A stretch of DNA of 64,000 nt from contig CBDCLG010000016.1 of assembly GCA_965218625.1 (NCBI GenBank), positions 573,600 through 637,599 on the forward strand, read 5' to 3'. This document shows positions 34,312 to 43,421 of this stretch, piece by piece. The DNA is from Bin5 sp965218625 (lineage in GTDB: Bacteria; Chloroflexota; Anaerolineae; Caldilineales; Caldilineaceae). The position numbers and the translations under genes were made by a program. Below the pieces are notes generated by a model, which saw nothing but the letters and a program-made list of their open reading frames with translations, searched no databases and was not told where the DNA came from. The stretch's first letter is position 1; every line of letters starts with the position of its first letter.

Positions 34312-35169
34312 TTACTTATTTTCGGCGCGGCGGTACGCCTTTAAGAGATTCTCCATCAGCACGATGTTTGTCATCGGGCCCGTTCCCCCTGGAACCGGAG
34401 TCAACATGCCCGCCACAGCCTCCACGCTTTCCCGCTCGCAATCGCCTTTGAGGCCATCCTCAGTATAGGTCGTACCGAAGTCAACCACGACGGCCCCGGG
34501 CTTTACCCACGCCCCCGTTACCATTTGCGGCCGACCAATCGCGACACAAAGAATGTCCGCTTCCCTCGCAACCGCCGGCAACGACTCTGTGCGGCTATGG
34601 GCGACGGTCACGGTGCAGTGCCGGTGCAGCAGCAGCAGGGCCATAGGCTTTCCAACAATATCGCTGCGCCCGATGACTACCGCCCTCTTGCCTTTGAAGG
34701 CGACGCCGGCCTCTTCCAGGAGCTGAATTCCTCCTGCAGGGGTGGCAGGCACGTAGTACGGCTCCTTCTGGGCAGCCAACCTGCCGGCGTTGAGCGGATG
34801 GACACCGTCGACGTCTTTGGCCGGATTCAGCCCGTCAATCAACAGCGAATCGTCGATATGCCCCGGCAATGGCTCCAGGACCATGATGCCATGTACCGCA
34901 TCGTCGTCGTTCAAAGCGGAGAGTGCGGCCTCCACCTCCACCTGCCCGCTGTCTTGCGCTAGCTCGACGGGACGGAACGTAACCCCAACGCCCTGGCAGG
35001 CACGGCGGATCGCCCTCAAATAACCGGATGCCGCCTCGTCAGAACCAACTTGCATCGCCGCCAGCGTCGGAGGCGCGCTTGCCTCAGCCGCGAGATGCGC
35101 AAGTCGTTCCTTGAGCTCCGCCTGCAGCTGTTTGGCGCGCTGCCGGCCGTTCAGAAGTTGAGCGCTCAT
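34312..35169 (-). CDS. FolD-like methylenetetrahydrofolate dehydrogenase lacking cyclohydrolase residues
   Basis: The fold and NAD(P) domain of FolD are complete: 'VIGRSDIVGKPMALLLL', 'PAKDVDGVHPLNAGRL', 'TPVPGGTGPMTNIVLMENLL'. In bifunctional FolD the motif YxxxK supplies the catalytic Lys (E. coli K54), and a Gln in VQLPLP (Q98) assists. Here the first reads Y50-L-R-A-I54 and the second VLEPLP, so both Lys and Gln are replaced, while D121 is kept. It is therefore more likely a dehydrogenase only, with cyclohydrolase supplied by the coupled upstream gene. The ATG at 35169 overlaps that gene's TGA (ATGA). The longer start at 35196 is disfavoured. 285 residues. Confidence 0.88.
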   Translation of the reverse strand: MSAQLLNGRQRAKQLQAELKERLAHLAAEASAPPTLAAMQVGSDEAASGYLRAIRRACQGVGVTFRPVELAQDSGQVEVEAALSALNDDDAVHGIMVLEPLPGHIDDSLLIDGLNPAKDVDGVHPLNAGRLAAQKEPYYVPATPAGGIQLLEEAGVAFKGKRAVVIGRSDIVGKPMALLLLHRHCTVTVAHSRTESLPAVAREADILCVAIGRPQMVTGAWVKPGAVVVDFGTTYTEDGLKGDCERESVEAVAGMLTPVPGGTGPMTNIVLMENLLKAYRRAENK

Positions 35170-35813
35170 GTGGCTATGCCCAGTGTGCTTGTACAAGAAG
35201 CGCGCGCAGCGTTGTAGCAGCTCTCGGCCGCGGTTTCCAACGACGCAACTCTTCCTTGCTCTTGGGCGACGTAGGCTTCGTCCTTCAGGAATTTGAGATT
35301 GATCCTTACATTAACGAGCGCGCTGCGAATTGCGGCGTATGCGAGATGGGCGGCAGTCGCGGCATCACTGACTACATTCGGATTTCCCTTCTCCGCCACC
35401 GGTGGCGTGAGCTCCAGGATTTCGAGGCACAGGGCGGCCATCTCCAGCGGGACCTCGGCAGCGCCCTTCAAAGCGGCCTGCATTGCGGCGGTTCTCGCCG
35501 ATTTCTCTGCGTCTGTCGAGCGGGGCATCGCGTAGCAGGCCGCCACCGCGCCAAACGCCTCTGCATCCTTGTCGGCCAGGGCAAGAAGATCCACTCGCAG
35601 GCATTCCGTTCTTTGCAAATAGCCGCGCAGCTCTTCTTCAACTTCTGCGTACCGTTTGCGTCCGACGGTGAAGTTCAAGACCATACTGAGCAGGGCGGCC
35701 GCCTGGCTTCCAGTCAACGCGGCAGCTGCGCCGCCCCCGGGCGTCGATTCGGCGCCGGCCAGTGCATCCAGGAACTCTTCTATCGAAGTCAGAGCTGTCG
35801 TCCTTTCTGTCAC
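35166..35813 (-). CDS. Cyclodeaminase/cyclohydrolase family protein (FchA-like)
   Basis: A 215-residue all-helical protein of the formiminotransferase-cyclodeaminase C-terminal family. 'STPGGGAAAALTGSQAAALL' is the folate-binding signature, with 'LADKDAEAFGAVAACYAMP' and 'KGNPNVVSDAATAAHLAYAA' following as in FchA. FchA opens 5,10-methenyl-THF to 10-formyl-THF. Its stop overlaps the FolD-like start, so the two are made together, which fits a division of dehydrogenase and cyclohydrolase activities. The start is GTG with AAGGACC upstream. Confidence 0.88.
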   Translation of the reverse strand: MTERTTALTSIEEFLDALAGAESTPGGGAAAALTGSQAAALLSMVLNFTVGRKRYAEVEEELRGYLQRTECLRVDLLALADKDAEAFGAVAACYAMPRSTDAEKSARTAAMQAALKGAAEVPLEMAALCLEILELTPPVAEKGNPNVVSDAATAAHLAYAAIRSALVNVRINLKFLKDEAYVAQEQGRVASLETAAESCYNAARASCTSTLGIAT

Positions 35814-36212
35814 GTTCGGTCCTTACGCCAAGCTGGCGGCAGCCTGCTGCCGTACACTATTTCGCATACCCGATTATACCATTCTACGAGTCGGAGTACT
35901 ACAAGGGGGCCCAGCCGGAACAGGGCAATCGCATCTGAATCTTGTCGCCAAAAGGTCCCACGAAGGGCGCCCACAAGGGGCGCCCCTACCAATTAGTGTC
36001 GCGGGTTCTTGACCAAATTAGATGCAATCGCCCTGCCCTGCCGGACTCGCGGATAGCCGATTCATTGACAGATCGGTTCACGTCTAGTAGGCTGCCCGTA
36101 CGCGATGTTTCGAGCATTTCTCAACCACTGGACCGCTTCCCATGCGCCCCAGGCCGACCGCGTTTGTGTGACCTCTGAGATTTTCAGCGCAGAAACCAGG
36201 GCCCCGATTCTT
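35814..36212. other. Intergenic region with adjacent GC palindromes (dispersed-repeat-like)
   Basis: Two perfect palindromes, GGGCGCCC (35965-35972) and GGGGCGCCCC (35977-35986), lie 4 bp apart, followed by TACCA. The arrangement resembles short interspersed repeats common in Chloroflexota intergenic DNA, but there is only one copy here. Nothing else was recognised in this 399 bp; it should contain divergent promoters for fchA and the dehydrogenase. Confidence 0.35.
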
Positions 36213-37220
36213 ATGAAAAGCCAAGCGCTCATCTGTAACGAACAGCAGCTGTTCTCCCTGGAAGAATTCGACATTCCTGCGCTATCGCCTGCTGAGCTTC
36301 TGGTGCGTTGTACCTATTCGGGCGTCAGCGTGGGCACGGAATTTGCCGTATTCCGCCGCAAGCTGGACTACGGGCCATTTCCCGTCTGCACGGGTTACCA
36401 GGCGGTGGGCGTTGTCGAGGACGTCGGTTCCGATGTAACCAGGTTTGCGGTCGGCGACAAGGTCTATTACAGGCGTAATTTTCTGCCCATGCAGGTCGAC
36501 GGCCGGCCCGTTACGGTCTGCTCCGGCGTCCACGCTTCCTACACTGTTCTGCCACAGGATGCGGAGATCGAGAGACTGCCCGCAGGGATAGACGACGCGA
36601 CCGGCTCGCTTTTTGTCATGCCATCGGTTGGTTACAACGCCGTCGATATGGCCGGTATACAGATGGGGGATGTCGTAGCATTTCACGCTGTCGGCATGAT
36701 CGGCTTGGGCGCGCTGGCGGCTGCCCGGCTGCGCGGCGCAGTAACCATTGCGATCGACCTCAATCCGAGGCGTCTGGAAATGGCGCAGGAATTGGGGGCC
36801 TCACACATCATAGATGCGGACGGGCTCGCAGCCGACGAAGTAAGAGCGCGCGTTGAGGCGATCAAGCCGGGTGGGGCCGATGTCGTCTTTGAAGGGAGCG
36901 GAATTCCCCAGTGCCTGGACCTGGCATTCCCGTTGGCCCGGTTGCGGGGAAAATTCGTCTTTCTGGGCCACTACGGCAAGGCGCCGGTCTCATTCAACTA
37001 CCTCGTTCCCCATGCCAAACAGCTCACCGCGTTTTTCCCCTGCAACGATGGACTCGAGCCTTGCAGGCAGGCCGTGCTGAGAAACCTCGCTACGGGATCC
37101 ATTCCGTGGCACAAGACGATTACGCACCGCGTAAAGGGGACAGAGGCGCCGGACCTTTATGCCAGGATCAATCGGGACCAGGTGCCTGAGCTTCTTGGCG
37201 CCGTCATCAACTGGAGCTGA
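36213..37220 (+). CDS. Zinc-binding-type medium-chain dehydrogenase (MDR family)
   Basis: About 335 residues of the MDR fold: GroES-like N-terminal part with 'PVCTGYQAVGVVEDVGSDVTRFAVGDKVYY' (quoted in parts: PVCTGYQAVGVVEDVG, RFAVGDKVYY), then a Rossmann domain 'VVAFHAVGMIGLGALAAARL' and 'AVTIAIDLNPRRLEMAQELG'. The usual GHE zinc motif and the structural four-Cys lobe are not evident, so it may be a zinc-free member. I chose the ATG at 36213 because the 36 codons before it in the longer frame have no family resemblance. It heads a rightward catabolic cluster. Confidence 0.88.
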   Translation: MKSQALICNEQQLFSLEEFDIPALSPAELLVRCTYSGVSVGTEFAVFRRKLDYGPFPVCTGYQAVGVVEDVGSDVTRFAVGDKVYYRRNFLPMQVDGRPVTVCSGVHASYTVLPQDAEIERLPAGIDDATGSLFVMPSVGYNAVDMAGIQMGDVVAFHAVGMIGLGALAAARLRGAVTIAIDLNPRRLEMAQELGASHIIDADGLAADEVRARVEAIKPGGADVVFEGSGIPQCLDLAFPLARLRGKFVFLGHYGKAPVSFNYLVPHAKQLTAFFPCNDGLEPCRQAVLRNLATGSIPWHKTITHRVKGTEAPDLYARINRDQVPELLGAVINWS

Positions 37221-37291
37221 AAACCGCCCTTGCGCGGCAACCCTCCGAACTGTGCGATTCACCTCTACTGCAGGAACGCCGAGAACTGGAA

Positions 37292-38143
37292 ATGAGCAGA
37301 ATCCTCATCACGGGCGCAAGTGGCTTCATAGGAAGCGCGCTGGCCAGAACTCTTTCTTCCTCACACGACCACGAGCCGGTCTGTCTTTCCCGCCGCCCAA
37401 CAGATCACTTGGGTGCAGCCTCGGTCAGCGGCGATTTCGCGGCCCCCGAGGATCTCCACAAACTTGACCGCTGCGGGAAAATGGACGTTCTGATTCACCT
37501 GGCTGCGGTCACCGGGGGCTGTACCGAAGAGGAAGGTTTGCAGGTCAATGTTTTGGGCACGCATCATCTGCTACGTTATCTCATAGACCGAGGCTGCCGA
37601 AAGTTTGTCCTCGCCAGTTCCATTGCCGCCGTGGGAATGCAGTCGGTCGACTTTCGCCCGCTGCAGCTGCCAATGCCCGACGAGCACCCCTGCCTGGACC
37701 GCGACGGCTACGGTTTCTCAAAGTACATGATGGAAGAGGTCACCCGCTACCTCGCACGACAGAACGACGAGCTGGACTTTATCAATTTGCGGCTCGCCAG
37801 CATCGCCCCGGACGACCGCCAGCTGACGCCGCAGCAGCCGGGTCCGACGCCAGTTTGGGGGATGGGCAGGATCTCGATCATGTTCTTGAGCGATACCGTC
37901 CGCTGTTTGATCGCGGCGGCCGAAGCCCCCCGCAAGCCGGGGGTGCGAATTCTCAATGCCGTCGGCGCGCAGGCCTGCGTGGCTGTCCCCGTACCGGAAC
38001 TATTGCGGTCCTGGTACGGACGCGAAGCCGACCAGATGGACTTTTCCCACTATGAGCGGCCGGGCCGCGAAAAGGATCCGGTCTACGATATCACGCGGAT
38101 CAGAGAAGAGCTGGGTTTCGAGCCGCAGGCGTCCATCTTGTAA
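37292..38143 (+). CDS. NAD-dependent epimerase/dehydratase
   Basis: An extended short-chain dehydrogenase of 283 residues acting on sugars or nucleotide sugars. 'ILITGASGFIGSALARTL' is the NAD-binding GxxGxxG motif at the N-terminus, 'LIHLAAVTGG' follows, and the catalytic YxxxK is 'YGFSKYMMEE' (near residue 150) with a preceding 'LASSIAAVG' Ser. The C-terminus is short, with 'GREKDPVYDITRIREELGFEPQ', typical of sugar epimerases. It is 71 nt after the MDR gene and 12 nt before the enolase-superfamily gene, so it is part of one operon. Confidence 0.9.
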   Translation: MSRILITGASGFIGSALARTLSSSHDHEPVCLSRRPTDHLGAASVSGDFAAPEDLHKLDRCGKMDVLIHLAAVTGGCTEEEGLQVNVLGTHHLLRYLIDRGCRKFVLASSIAAVGMQSVDFRPLQLPMPDEHPCLDRDGYGFSKYMMEEVTRYLARQNDELDFINLRLASIAPDDRQLTPQQPGPTPVWGMGRISIMFLSDTVRCLIAAAEAPRKPGVRILNAVGAQACVAVPVPELLRSWYGREADQMDFSHYERPGREKDPVYDITRIREELGFEPQASIL

Positions 38144-38155
38144 GGCTGGGAAAAG

Positions 38156-39244
38156 ATGAAGATTACGCATGTCTTGACAGACCATTATCGCGTTCCCCTT
38201 CCGACCGTACTTTCTGACTCAACGCATGGGGAGATTTCCCATTTCGGGCTGATTGCGGCGCGCGTACAGACCTCCGACGGTGTTGAAGGGCTTGGGTATA
38301 CCTACTGCGTCGGTGATGTCGGGGGCGCGGCGATCCATTCCCTGGTGCGCGACGACCTGGGTCCGCTGCTGGTTGGAGAGGATTCAGACCGTATTGAGCG
38401 TCTTTGGGAGCGCATGTGGTGGCACGTGCACTTCGTGGGTAGGGGCGGCGCCGCTTCATTCGCGTTGGCGGCGCTCGATATCGCGCTTTGGGATCTGCGC
38501 GGCAAGGCGCACAACATGCCCTGGTGGCAGCTGCTGGGCGGGCACGATCCACGTGTATCTGTCTACGCCGGGGGTATCGATCTGCAGTTTACGCTCGAAG
38601 CCCTGCTGGCCCAGGCCGACGAGTTTCAGGCACAGGGCTTTCGCGCCATAAAGATGAAGGTAGGGCGAGACCGGCTCTCAGAGGACCTGGACAGGGTCGC
38701 GGCAATGCGGGAGCACCTGGGGCCGGACTCCCCGCTGATGGCCGATGCCAATATGCGCTGGCGAGTTGACGAAGCGATCCGCGCGGCCCGCGGCCTGGCA
38801 AACTTTGATCTCTATTGGCTGGAGGAGCCGACCATCCCTGACGACGTGGCCGGCCATGCCCGCATCGCACGCGAAGGCGGACTTCCTGTCGCCACGGGTG
38901 AGAACTTCCACACCGTCTACGAATTTCAGCAGATGATGGCCCACGGCGCCATCTCTTTTCCTGAGCCGGACGTGGCGACGCTCGGCGGCGTGACGCCGTG
39001 GCTCAAAGTCGCTCACCTGGCCGAGACCTTCAATCTGCCCGTTACTACGCACGGGGTCCACGATCTGCAGGTGCATCTGCTGGCTGCCATTCCCAACAGC
39101 TCCTATCTTGAGTCCCATGGCTTTGGGCTCGATCGATTCATCCGCGATCCGTTGAAGATCGAAGACGGATTCGCAGTCGCACCCGACCGGGCCGGCCATG
39201 GCGTAGCGTTTGATTGGGATGCCCTCGAAGAGTTCAGATGCTGA
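38156..39244 (+). CDS. Mandelate racemase / muconate lactonizing enzyme family (enolase superfamily)
   Basis: A 362-residue TIM-barrel enzyme that abstracts the alpha-proton of a carboxylate, typically a sugar-acid dehydratase or racemase. The KxK base motif lies in 'AIKMKVGRD' (near residue 165). Metal ligands are D in 'LMADANMRW', E in 'YWLEEPTIPDD' and E in 'VATGENFHT'. The second-side base is the His in 'VTTHGVHDL'. The N-terminal capping domain includes 'HFVGRGGAASFALAALDIALWDLRGKA' (in parts: FVGRGGAASFALAAL, DIALWDLRGKA). It follows the epimerase by 12 nt. The exact acid substrate is not readable. Confidence 0.92.
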   Translation: MKITHVLTDHYRVPLPTVLSDSTHGEISHFGLIAARVQTSDGVEGLGYTYCVGDVGGAAIHSLVRDDLGPLLVGEDSDRIERLWERMWWHVHFVGRGGAASFALAALDIALWDLRGKAHNMPWWQLLGGHDPRVSVYAGGIDLQFTLEALLAQADEFQAQGFRAIKMKVGRDRLSEDLDRVAAMREHLGPDSPLMADANMRWRVDEAIRAARGLANFDLYWLEEPTIPDDVAGHARIAREGGLPVATGENFHTVYEFQQMMAHGAISFPEPDVATLGGVTPWLKVAHLAETFNLPVTTHGVHDLQVHLLAAIPNSSYLESHGFGLDRFIRDPLKIEDGFAVAPDRAGHGVAFDWDALEEFRC

Positions 39245-39261
39245 AAGGAGACAGCACGGCC

Positions 39262-39891
39262 ATGGATGGCGTATTGAAAGGCAAGAGGATCGCAATCCTT
39301 ACCGCGCACGAGTTCGAAGACATCGAGGTCATGTATACGCTGCTGCAGCTGAGTCAGGCCGGCGCCGCAGTCGTCGTTGGGACGCTTCCCCAGATGGCCC
39401 TCGGCCACTTTCACGGGCGGCCTGCCTGGCCGCAAAAGCCGATTACGGGCCGATTCGGCCATACCATTCCCTTCGACGTGCTCGGTGAGGGCAACAGGTA
39501 TACCGTGGAGAGCATCTGGGAGATGAATGCGGAACTGTTCGACGCGGTGGTCTTCCCTGGCGGCCTGGCGCCCGACTTCTTGCGCATCGACGACAAGACC
39601 CTGGAGTTCGCCGCGGCCATCCACAGAGCGGGAAAGGTTGTGGCCGCGATCTGTCACGGGCCGCAGGTGCTGATTTCGCTGGACCGCCAAAAGGAGACCG
39701 ACACCGTCGCAGGCCGCAACGTGACCGCATACTGCGCGGTCACCGACGACCTGCTGAACGCCGGTGCGGTCTACCATGACGTGCCCGCGTTGATCGACGG
39801 CAACGTCGTAACCGGCCGCGTCCCAGATGATTTGCCGGAGTTCTGCGATGCCATCATCGAAGCGCTTTGTTCCCGGAACGCGGCGTCGTGA
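39262..39891 (+). CDS. DJ-1/PfpI family protein
   Basis: The 209-residue protein has the class I glutaminase-like flavodoxin fold of DJ-1/PfpI. The nucleophile elbow 'VVAAICHGPQVL' carries the reactive Cys and His, and the Glu of 'LTAHEFEDIEVMY' near the N-terminus is the usual partner. Family members act as proteases, glyoxalases, hydratases or redox chaperones. The ATG at 39262 has AAAGGAG 11 nt upstream and lies 17 nt after the preceding stop; earlier ATGs in the frame (39214, 39238) fall inside the upstream gene. Within this operon it may repair or hydrate a sugar-derived intermediate. Confidence 0.9.
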   Translation: MDGVLKGKRIAILTAHEFEDIEVMYTLLQLSQAGAAVVVGTLPQMALGHFHGRPAWPQKPITGRFGHTIPFDVLGEGNRYTVESIWEMNAELFDAVVFPGGLAPDFLRIDDKTLEFAAAIHRAGKVVAAICHGPQVLISLDRQKETDTVAGRNVTAYCAVTDDLLNAGAVYHDVPALIDGNVVTGRVPDDLPEFCDAIIEALCSRNAAS

Positions 39892-39940
39892 CCGACCCGT
39901 CTGCTGAAACTTAACCTGCGTGTGCGGCCGAGGAGCAGCT

Positions 39941-40657
39941 ATGGAGTTTCCAGAAGTAAGAGCATTCACCTTTGACATATTTGGTACGGTCGTCGACTGG
40001 CGGGGCTCCATCATTCGCGAAGGGCGCAAGATTTGGGCCGCCAAGGGAGTCGACGTCGACTGGGAGGCGTTTGCCCAAAAATGGCGTGGCGGATATGAAC
40101 CGGCCATGCAGCGCGTACGTCGCGGCGAGCTTCCCTGGATGAACATCGATTCTCTGCACCGGCTGATACTGGACGATCTGTTGGCGCGCTACCGCGTCAA
40201 TGGTCTGGCCGACGAGGAAAAGGACCAACTCAATCGGGTCTGGCACCGGCTCGACCCCTGGCCGGATGTCGCCGACGGCCTCAAACGGATGCGCCGTCGC
40301 GCGATCGTTGCTGCACTGTCCAACGGCAACGTCGCGCTGCTGGTGAACATGGCAAGACACGGAGGTCTCTGCTGGGATTGTGTGCTCTCCGCCGAGCTCG
40401 CAAAACATTACAAGCCGGATCCTGAGGTATACCGGACGGCCGCAGCCCTCCTCGGTCTGGAGCCCCACCAAGTGATGATGGTCGCCGCTCACAATGGTGA
40501 CTTGGCGGGAGCGCGGGCTGTCGGCTTCAGGACGGCCTTTGTCCACCGGCCCCTGGAATATGGGCCTAAACAGACTTCGGACTTGGCGCCAGACTCTTCA
40601 GTAGACGTCGCAGCAAGAGACTTCCACGAACTGGCCGACCGTCTTGGAATAGAGTAG
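39941..40657 (+). CDS. HAD superfamily hydrolase, haloacid dehalogenase type II-like
   Basis: A 238-residue Rossmann-like hydrolase. Motif I is 'FTFDIFGTVVDWRG' with the nucleophilic Asp near residue 11, motif II 'AALSNGNV', motif III Lys in 'HYKPDPEVYRTAA' and motif IV 'HNGDLAGARAVGF'. This pattern matches type II 2-haloacid dehalogenases, though many such proteins act on other phosphate or halide substrates. The ATG at 39941 has GAGGAG 5 nt upstream. It ends the rightward cluster that starts at 36213. Confidence 0.9.
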   Translation: MEFPEVRAFTFDIFGTVVDWRGSIIREGRKIWAAKGVDVDWEAFAQKWRGGYEPAMQRVRRGELPWMNIDSLHRLILDDLLARYRVNGLADEEKDQLNRVWHRLDPWPDVADGLKRMRRRAIVAALSNGNVALLVNMARHGGLCWDCVLSAELAKHYKPDPEVYRTAAALLGLEPHQVMMVAAHNGDLAGARAVGFRTAFVHRPLEYGPKQTSDLAPDSSVDVAARDFHELADRLGIE

Positions 40658-40871
40658 GGATCCTTCCTCTGAAGGCCTCCCAAGGGGTCCGTTTCAAAGC
40701 GGAGATTCTTCGCTGACTCCCTGCGCGGACGACCATGGCGAGGCGCGCTTGCTTGGCGGCAGACGAGGTCATTCCTCAGTTTAGCCGCTACTCTATGACT
40801 GCAGGTGGTGACAACCCACCTTTCTGCCAGCCCGAGCCCAACCGAACCTTAGATAGGACCAATGGATTAGT

Positions 40872-43172
40872 ATGGACTCACTCGGTGGCAATCAGCTTAA
40901 GCGATTGAAAGAAGAAGCCCGGCTTCAGGATCTCGCCGCCGGGTGGATACTGGCCATCCTGTCCGGCTTAACTCTTTTTGCGTTGACCGCGCAGTGGCCG
41001 GAATTCACACATGATGATATCACCCATCTGCGGCGGATCGAAGCATTGACCGACGCCTTCCGGGCCGGTGTAATCTTTCCGCGCTGGTTTCCCGACCTGA
41101 TGTTTGGATACGGGGCTCCAGTTCTCAACTATTACCCGTTTGGATCCTATTATCCACCTGCGCTCCTGCACGTAGCTGGCCTGGACCTGCTGATGAGCGT
41201 TCGCGTCGCTTTTTCCCTGGGCTTTGCCCTATCAGCATTGTGGATGTATCGACTTGGTCGGCTCTACTTTTCGTTGTGGCCGGCGGTGGTCAGTGTCGTC
41301 TGCTTTCAGTTCTTCCCGTATCGCATTCACGATCTGTTTGTGAGGGGCGCATTTCCCGAATTCAGCGCCTTTTTCTGGCTGCCGGCAATTGCACTATATA
41401 CGCTGCAAGCGGCAACAGTGGGTAGAGAGAGTTCCAGGGCGACGTCTTTTCTGAAGTCTCTGGCGCTGGCGGGCCTTGCCTGGGCCGTACTCATTCCCTC
41501 CCACAACTTGTCCGCTCTCATGGCCGTTCTCCTGCTTGGCGCTCTGACAATGCTCGTCGTTGTTTTTGGGCAGCAGCGGGGGGCAAGTCTCCGCCGCATT
41601 CTGGTCAGCAGTTTCGCCCCTTTAGGCCTGGGCATGCTGCTATCCGCTTGGTACATTTCGCCTGCCCTGCTGGAGCTGGACTGGGTAATGAACGGCGATG
41701 GGCTGTTTTCCGGATTCGGAAGGGAACACTTTCGTGGCTGGGGCGACCTCGTCAATTTCAACGTCTTCTATAGCTATTTTGATCCAACCCATCGACCCCG
41801 ACTTGCGATCTACGTCATTCCAACAGTTCTCGCCGCGCTGCTGGCAGCCCCGAAGATGCGCTCGCGCAAATTGCGTCTTCTTACGGTGTTCATGCTCGTC
41901 CTTACGCTGGGCCTCAGCTGGCTAATGACCGATACGAGCGCCTGGCTGTGGTACAGCGTTGAACCACTTATCGACCTGATTCAGTTCCCCTGGCGATGGC
42001 AGATCTTTGTCTCATTCGGAGTCGCGCTCCTATTGGCAGCTTCGCTTGAGTCGTTTCTGAACAGCGGCCGCTCAAAGACGACCGCCCTACCACTGGTGAC
42101 TGTCCTCATCTCGATATATATAGTAGCCAATGCTACCGTCAGTCTCGACTACAATCCGAGGGAAGAAGGGCAGACCTCAAATCACTGGTACGACTCAATT
42201 GAGACCTGGACTTGGTTCGCCATCAGAGGACCTCTGCCCCGACACCTATATCCCCTGGAGTTCACCAAGTCGATCGAAAAGGCTATCGAGGCTGGGCGGT
42301 CACCTTGGGAAGACGATTCAGCTGAAGCACTGACCTTTGACGTGGCGGTTACTCCGACTCAAGTAGGACTACTGCGTCAACGATACATGGTCGAAGCGGA
42401 GAGGCCATTTCGGCTGCTCTTCCATCAGTTAAACTTTCCTGCCTGGCGCGTCACCATCGACGGCGTGGAGGTGGAAAAGCAGCCGGCAACGGGCCTCTCG
42501 TTGGCAAGCGTGGAGATCCCTTCGGGTACGCACGCTGTCGATTTCTTCTGGAAGGCGACTACAGCGGTATGGATTGGCCGGATTGTGACGGCGTCGGGGT
42601 GGATTGTAGTTTTCATTTTGCTTAGCCTTTCGGACAAAGCGTGGCGACTCTTTGGAAGCGAGCGGGGGTCCCGAATGAGAGCTGTCAGGGGAGCCTGGCC
42701 AGCGGTTGCCTGGCTCCTGGCAGGAGCATTCATGGTGGTCTCCGCCTCCAGCATCACCGCGCGTTCGTGGGAGGTAACGAAGATCGGTGCCGACTATGAC
42801 AACATCCGTCTGGAAGGCGTGCGCTCGATAGCACCGGCGCGGGCGGGGGAGGTAGCTTCTATTCGACTGATTTGGCTTGCAAAAGGACCCGGCATTCCGC
42901 TGAGTACGTTTGTACATCTGGTAGGTGGAGATGGCATGGGAATAAGTCAGCACGACGGTCCCCCTGGAGGGGAGCATACGCACTATAAGAGATGGACGCC
43001 GGGCCTCATCCTTTACTCGACCCACAACATCACCGTGCCGGATACGCTTCCCCCCGGCAGCTATCGCCTGATTGCGGGCCTTTACTACCCTGATCATGGC
43101 CATGAACCGATTGCGCCCTCAAACGGTGGCGGCCCCCGCCTGGAGCTCGGCGTACTGAAGGTTCTCCCCTGA
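40872..43172 (+). CDS. Large polytopic membrane protein, PTPS-related/glycosyltransferase-like
   Basis: A 766-residue membrane protein with about ten or more hydrophobic spans between residues 22 and 420, plus one span near 570 and another near 615. The early luminal loop 'PEFTHDDITHLRRIEALTDAF' and 'FPRWFPDLMFGYGAPVLNYYPFGSYYP' (split here at the tryptophan-rich turn; key residues W, D, Y) are characteristic of the 6-pyruvoyl-tetrahydropterin-synthase-related membrane family, which resembles GT-C glycosyltransferases with acidic residues in the first loop. The extracytoplasmic parts near 490-560 and 640-766 look beta-rich. A role in cell-surface glycan assembly is an inference. The ribosome site is weak. 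Confidence 0.75.
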   Translation: MDSLGGNQLKRLKEEARLQDLAAGWILAILSGLTLFALTAQWPEFTHDDITHLRRIEALTDAFRAGVIFPRWFPDLMFGYGAPVLNYYPFGSYYPPALLHVAGLDLLMSVRVAFSLGFALSALWMYRLGRLYFSLWPAVVSVVCFQFFPYRIHDLFVRGAFPEFSAFFWLPAIALYTLQAATVGRESSRATSFLKSLALAGLAWAVLIPSHNLSALMAVLLLGALTMLVVVFGQQRGASLRRILVSSFAPLGLGMLLSAWYISPALLELDWVMNGDGLFSGFGREHFRGWGDLVNFNVFYSYFDPTHRPRLAIYVIPTVLAALLAAPKMRSRKLRLLTVFMLVLTLGLSWLMTDTSAWLWYSVEPLIDLIQFPWRWQIFVSFGVALLLAASLESFLNSGRSKTTALPLVTVLISIYIVANATVSLDYNPREEGQTSNHWYDSIETWTWFAIRGPLPRHLYPLEFTKSIEKAIEAGRSPWEDDSAEALTFDVAVTPTQVGLLRQRYMVEAERPFRLLFHQLNFPAWRVTIDGVEVEKQPATGLSLASVEIPSGTHAVDFFWKATTAVWIGRIVTASGWIVVFILLSLSDKAWRLFGSERGSRMRAVRGAWPAVAWLLAGAFMVVSASSITARSWEVTKIGADYDNIRLEGVRSIAPARAGEVASIRLIWLAKGPGIPLSTFVHLVGGDGMGISQHDGPPGGEHTHYKRWTPGLILYSTHNITVPDTLPPGSYRLIAGLYYPDHGHEPIAPSNGGGPRLELGVLKVLP

Positions 43173-43319
43173 CCCTGCGTAAACGGTTTGGAGATCGAGC
43201 TGATTCTATTTGGCGCCTACTCAGGGGAGCTTGGACCGAACTGATGTAAGACTGCTCTGTATCGCGGCGCCCCGAGGGGGTAATCTGGCCAGCAGCCTTT
43301 TAGGCCCGGCGCGACAACA

Positions 43320-43355
43320 GACAGGAGTCCCCATGTCGGCGTCCCGTCTCCTGTC
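43320..43355 (+). promoter_or_regulatory. Inverted repeat in the leader of the MDR gene at 43422
   Basis: GACAGGAG (43320-43327) and CTCCTGTC (43348-43355) are perfect 8-bp arms with a 20-nt loop, 66 nt before the start codon. This could be an operator or a leader hairpin. Confidence 0.3.
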
Positions 43356-43421
43356 AGTCGCTGCGATTCACTGCCCGCGACGCCTACAGGTCATAACCAT
43401 TTCATCCAAGCGGAGGTTTCA

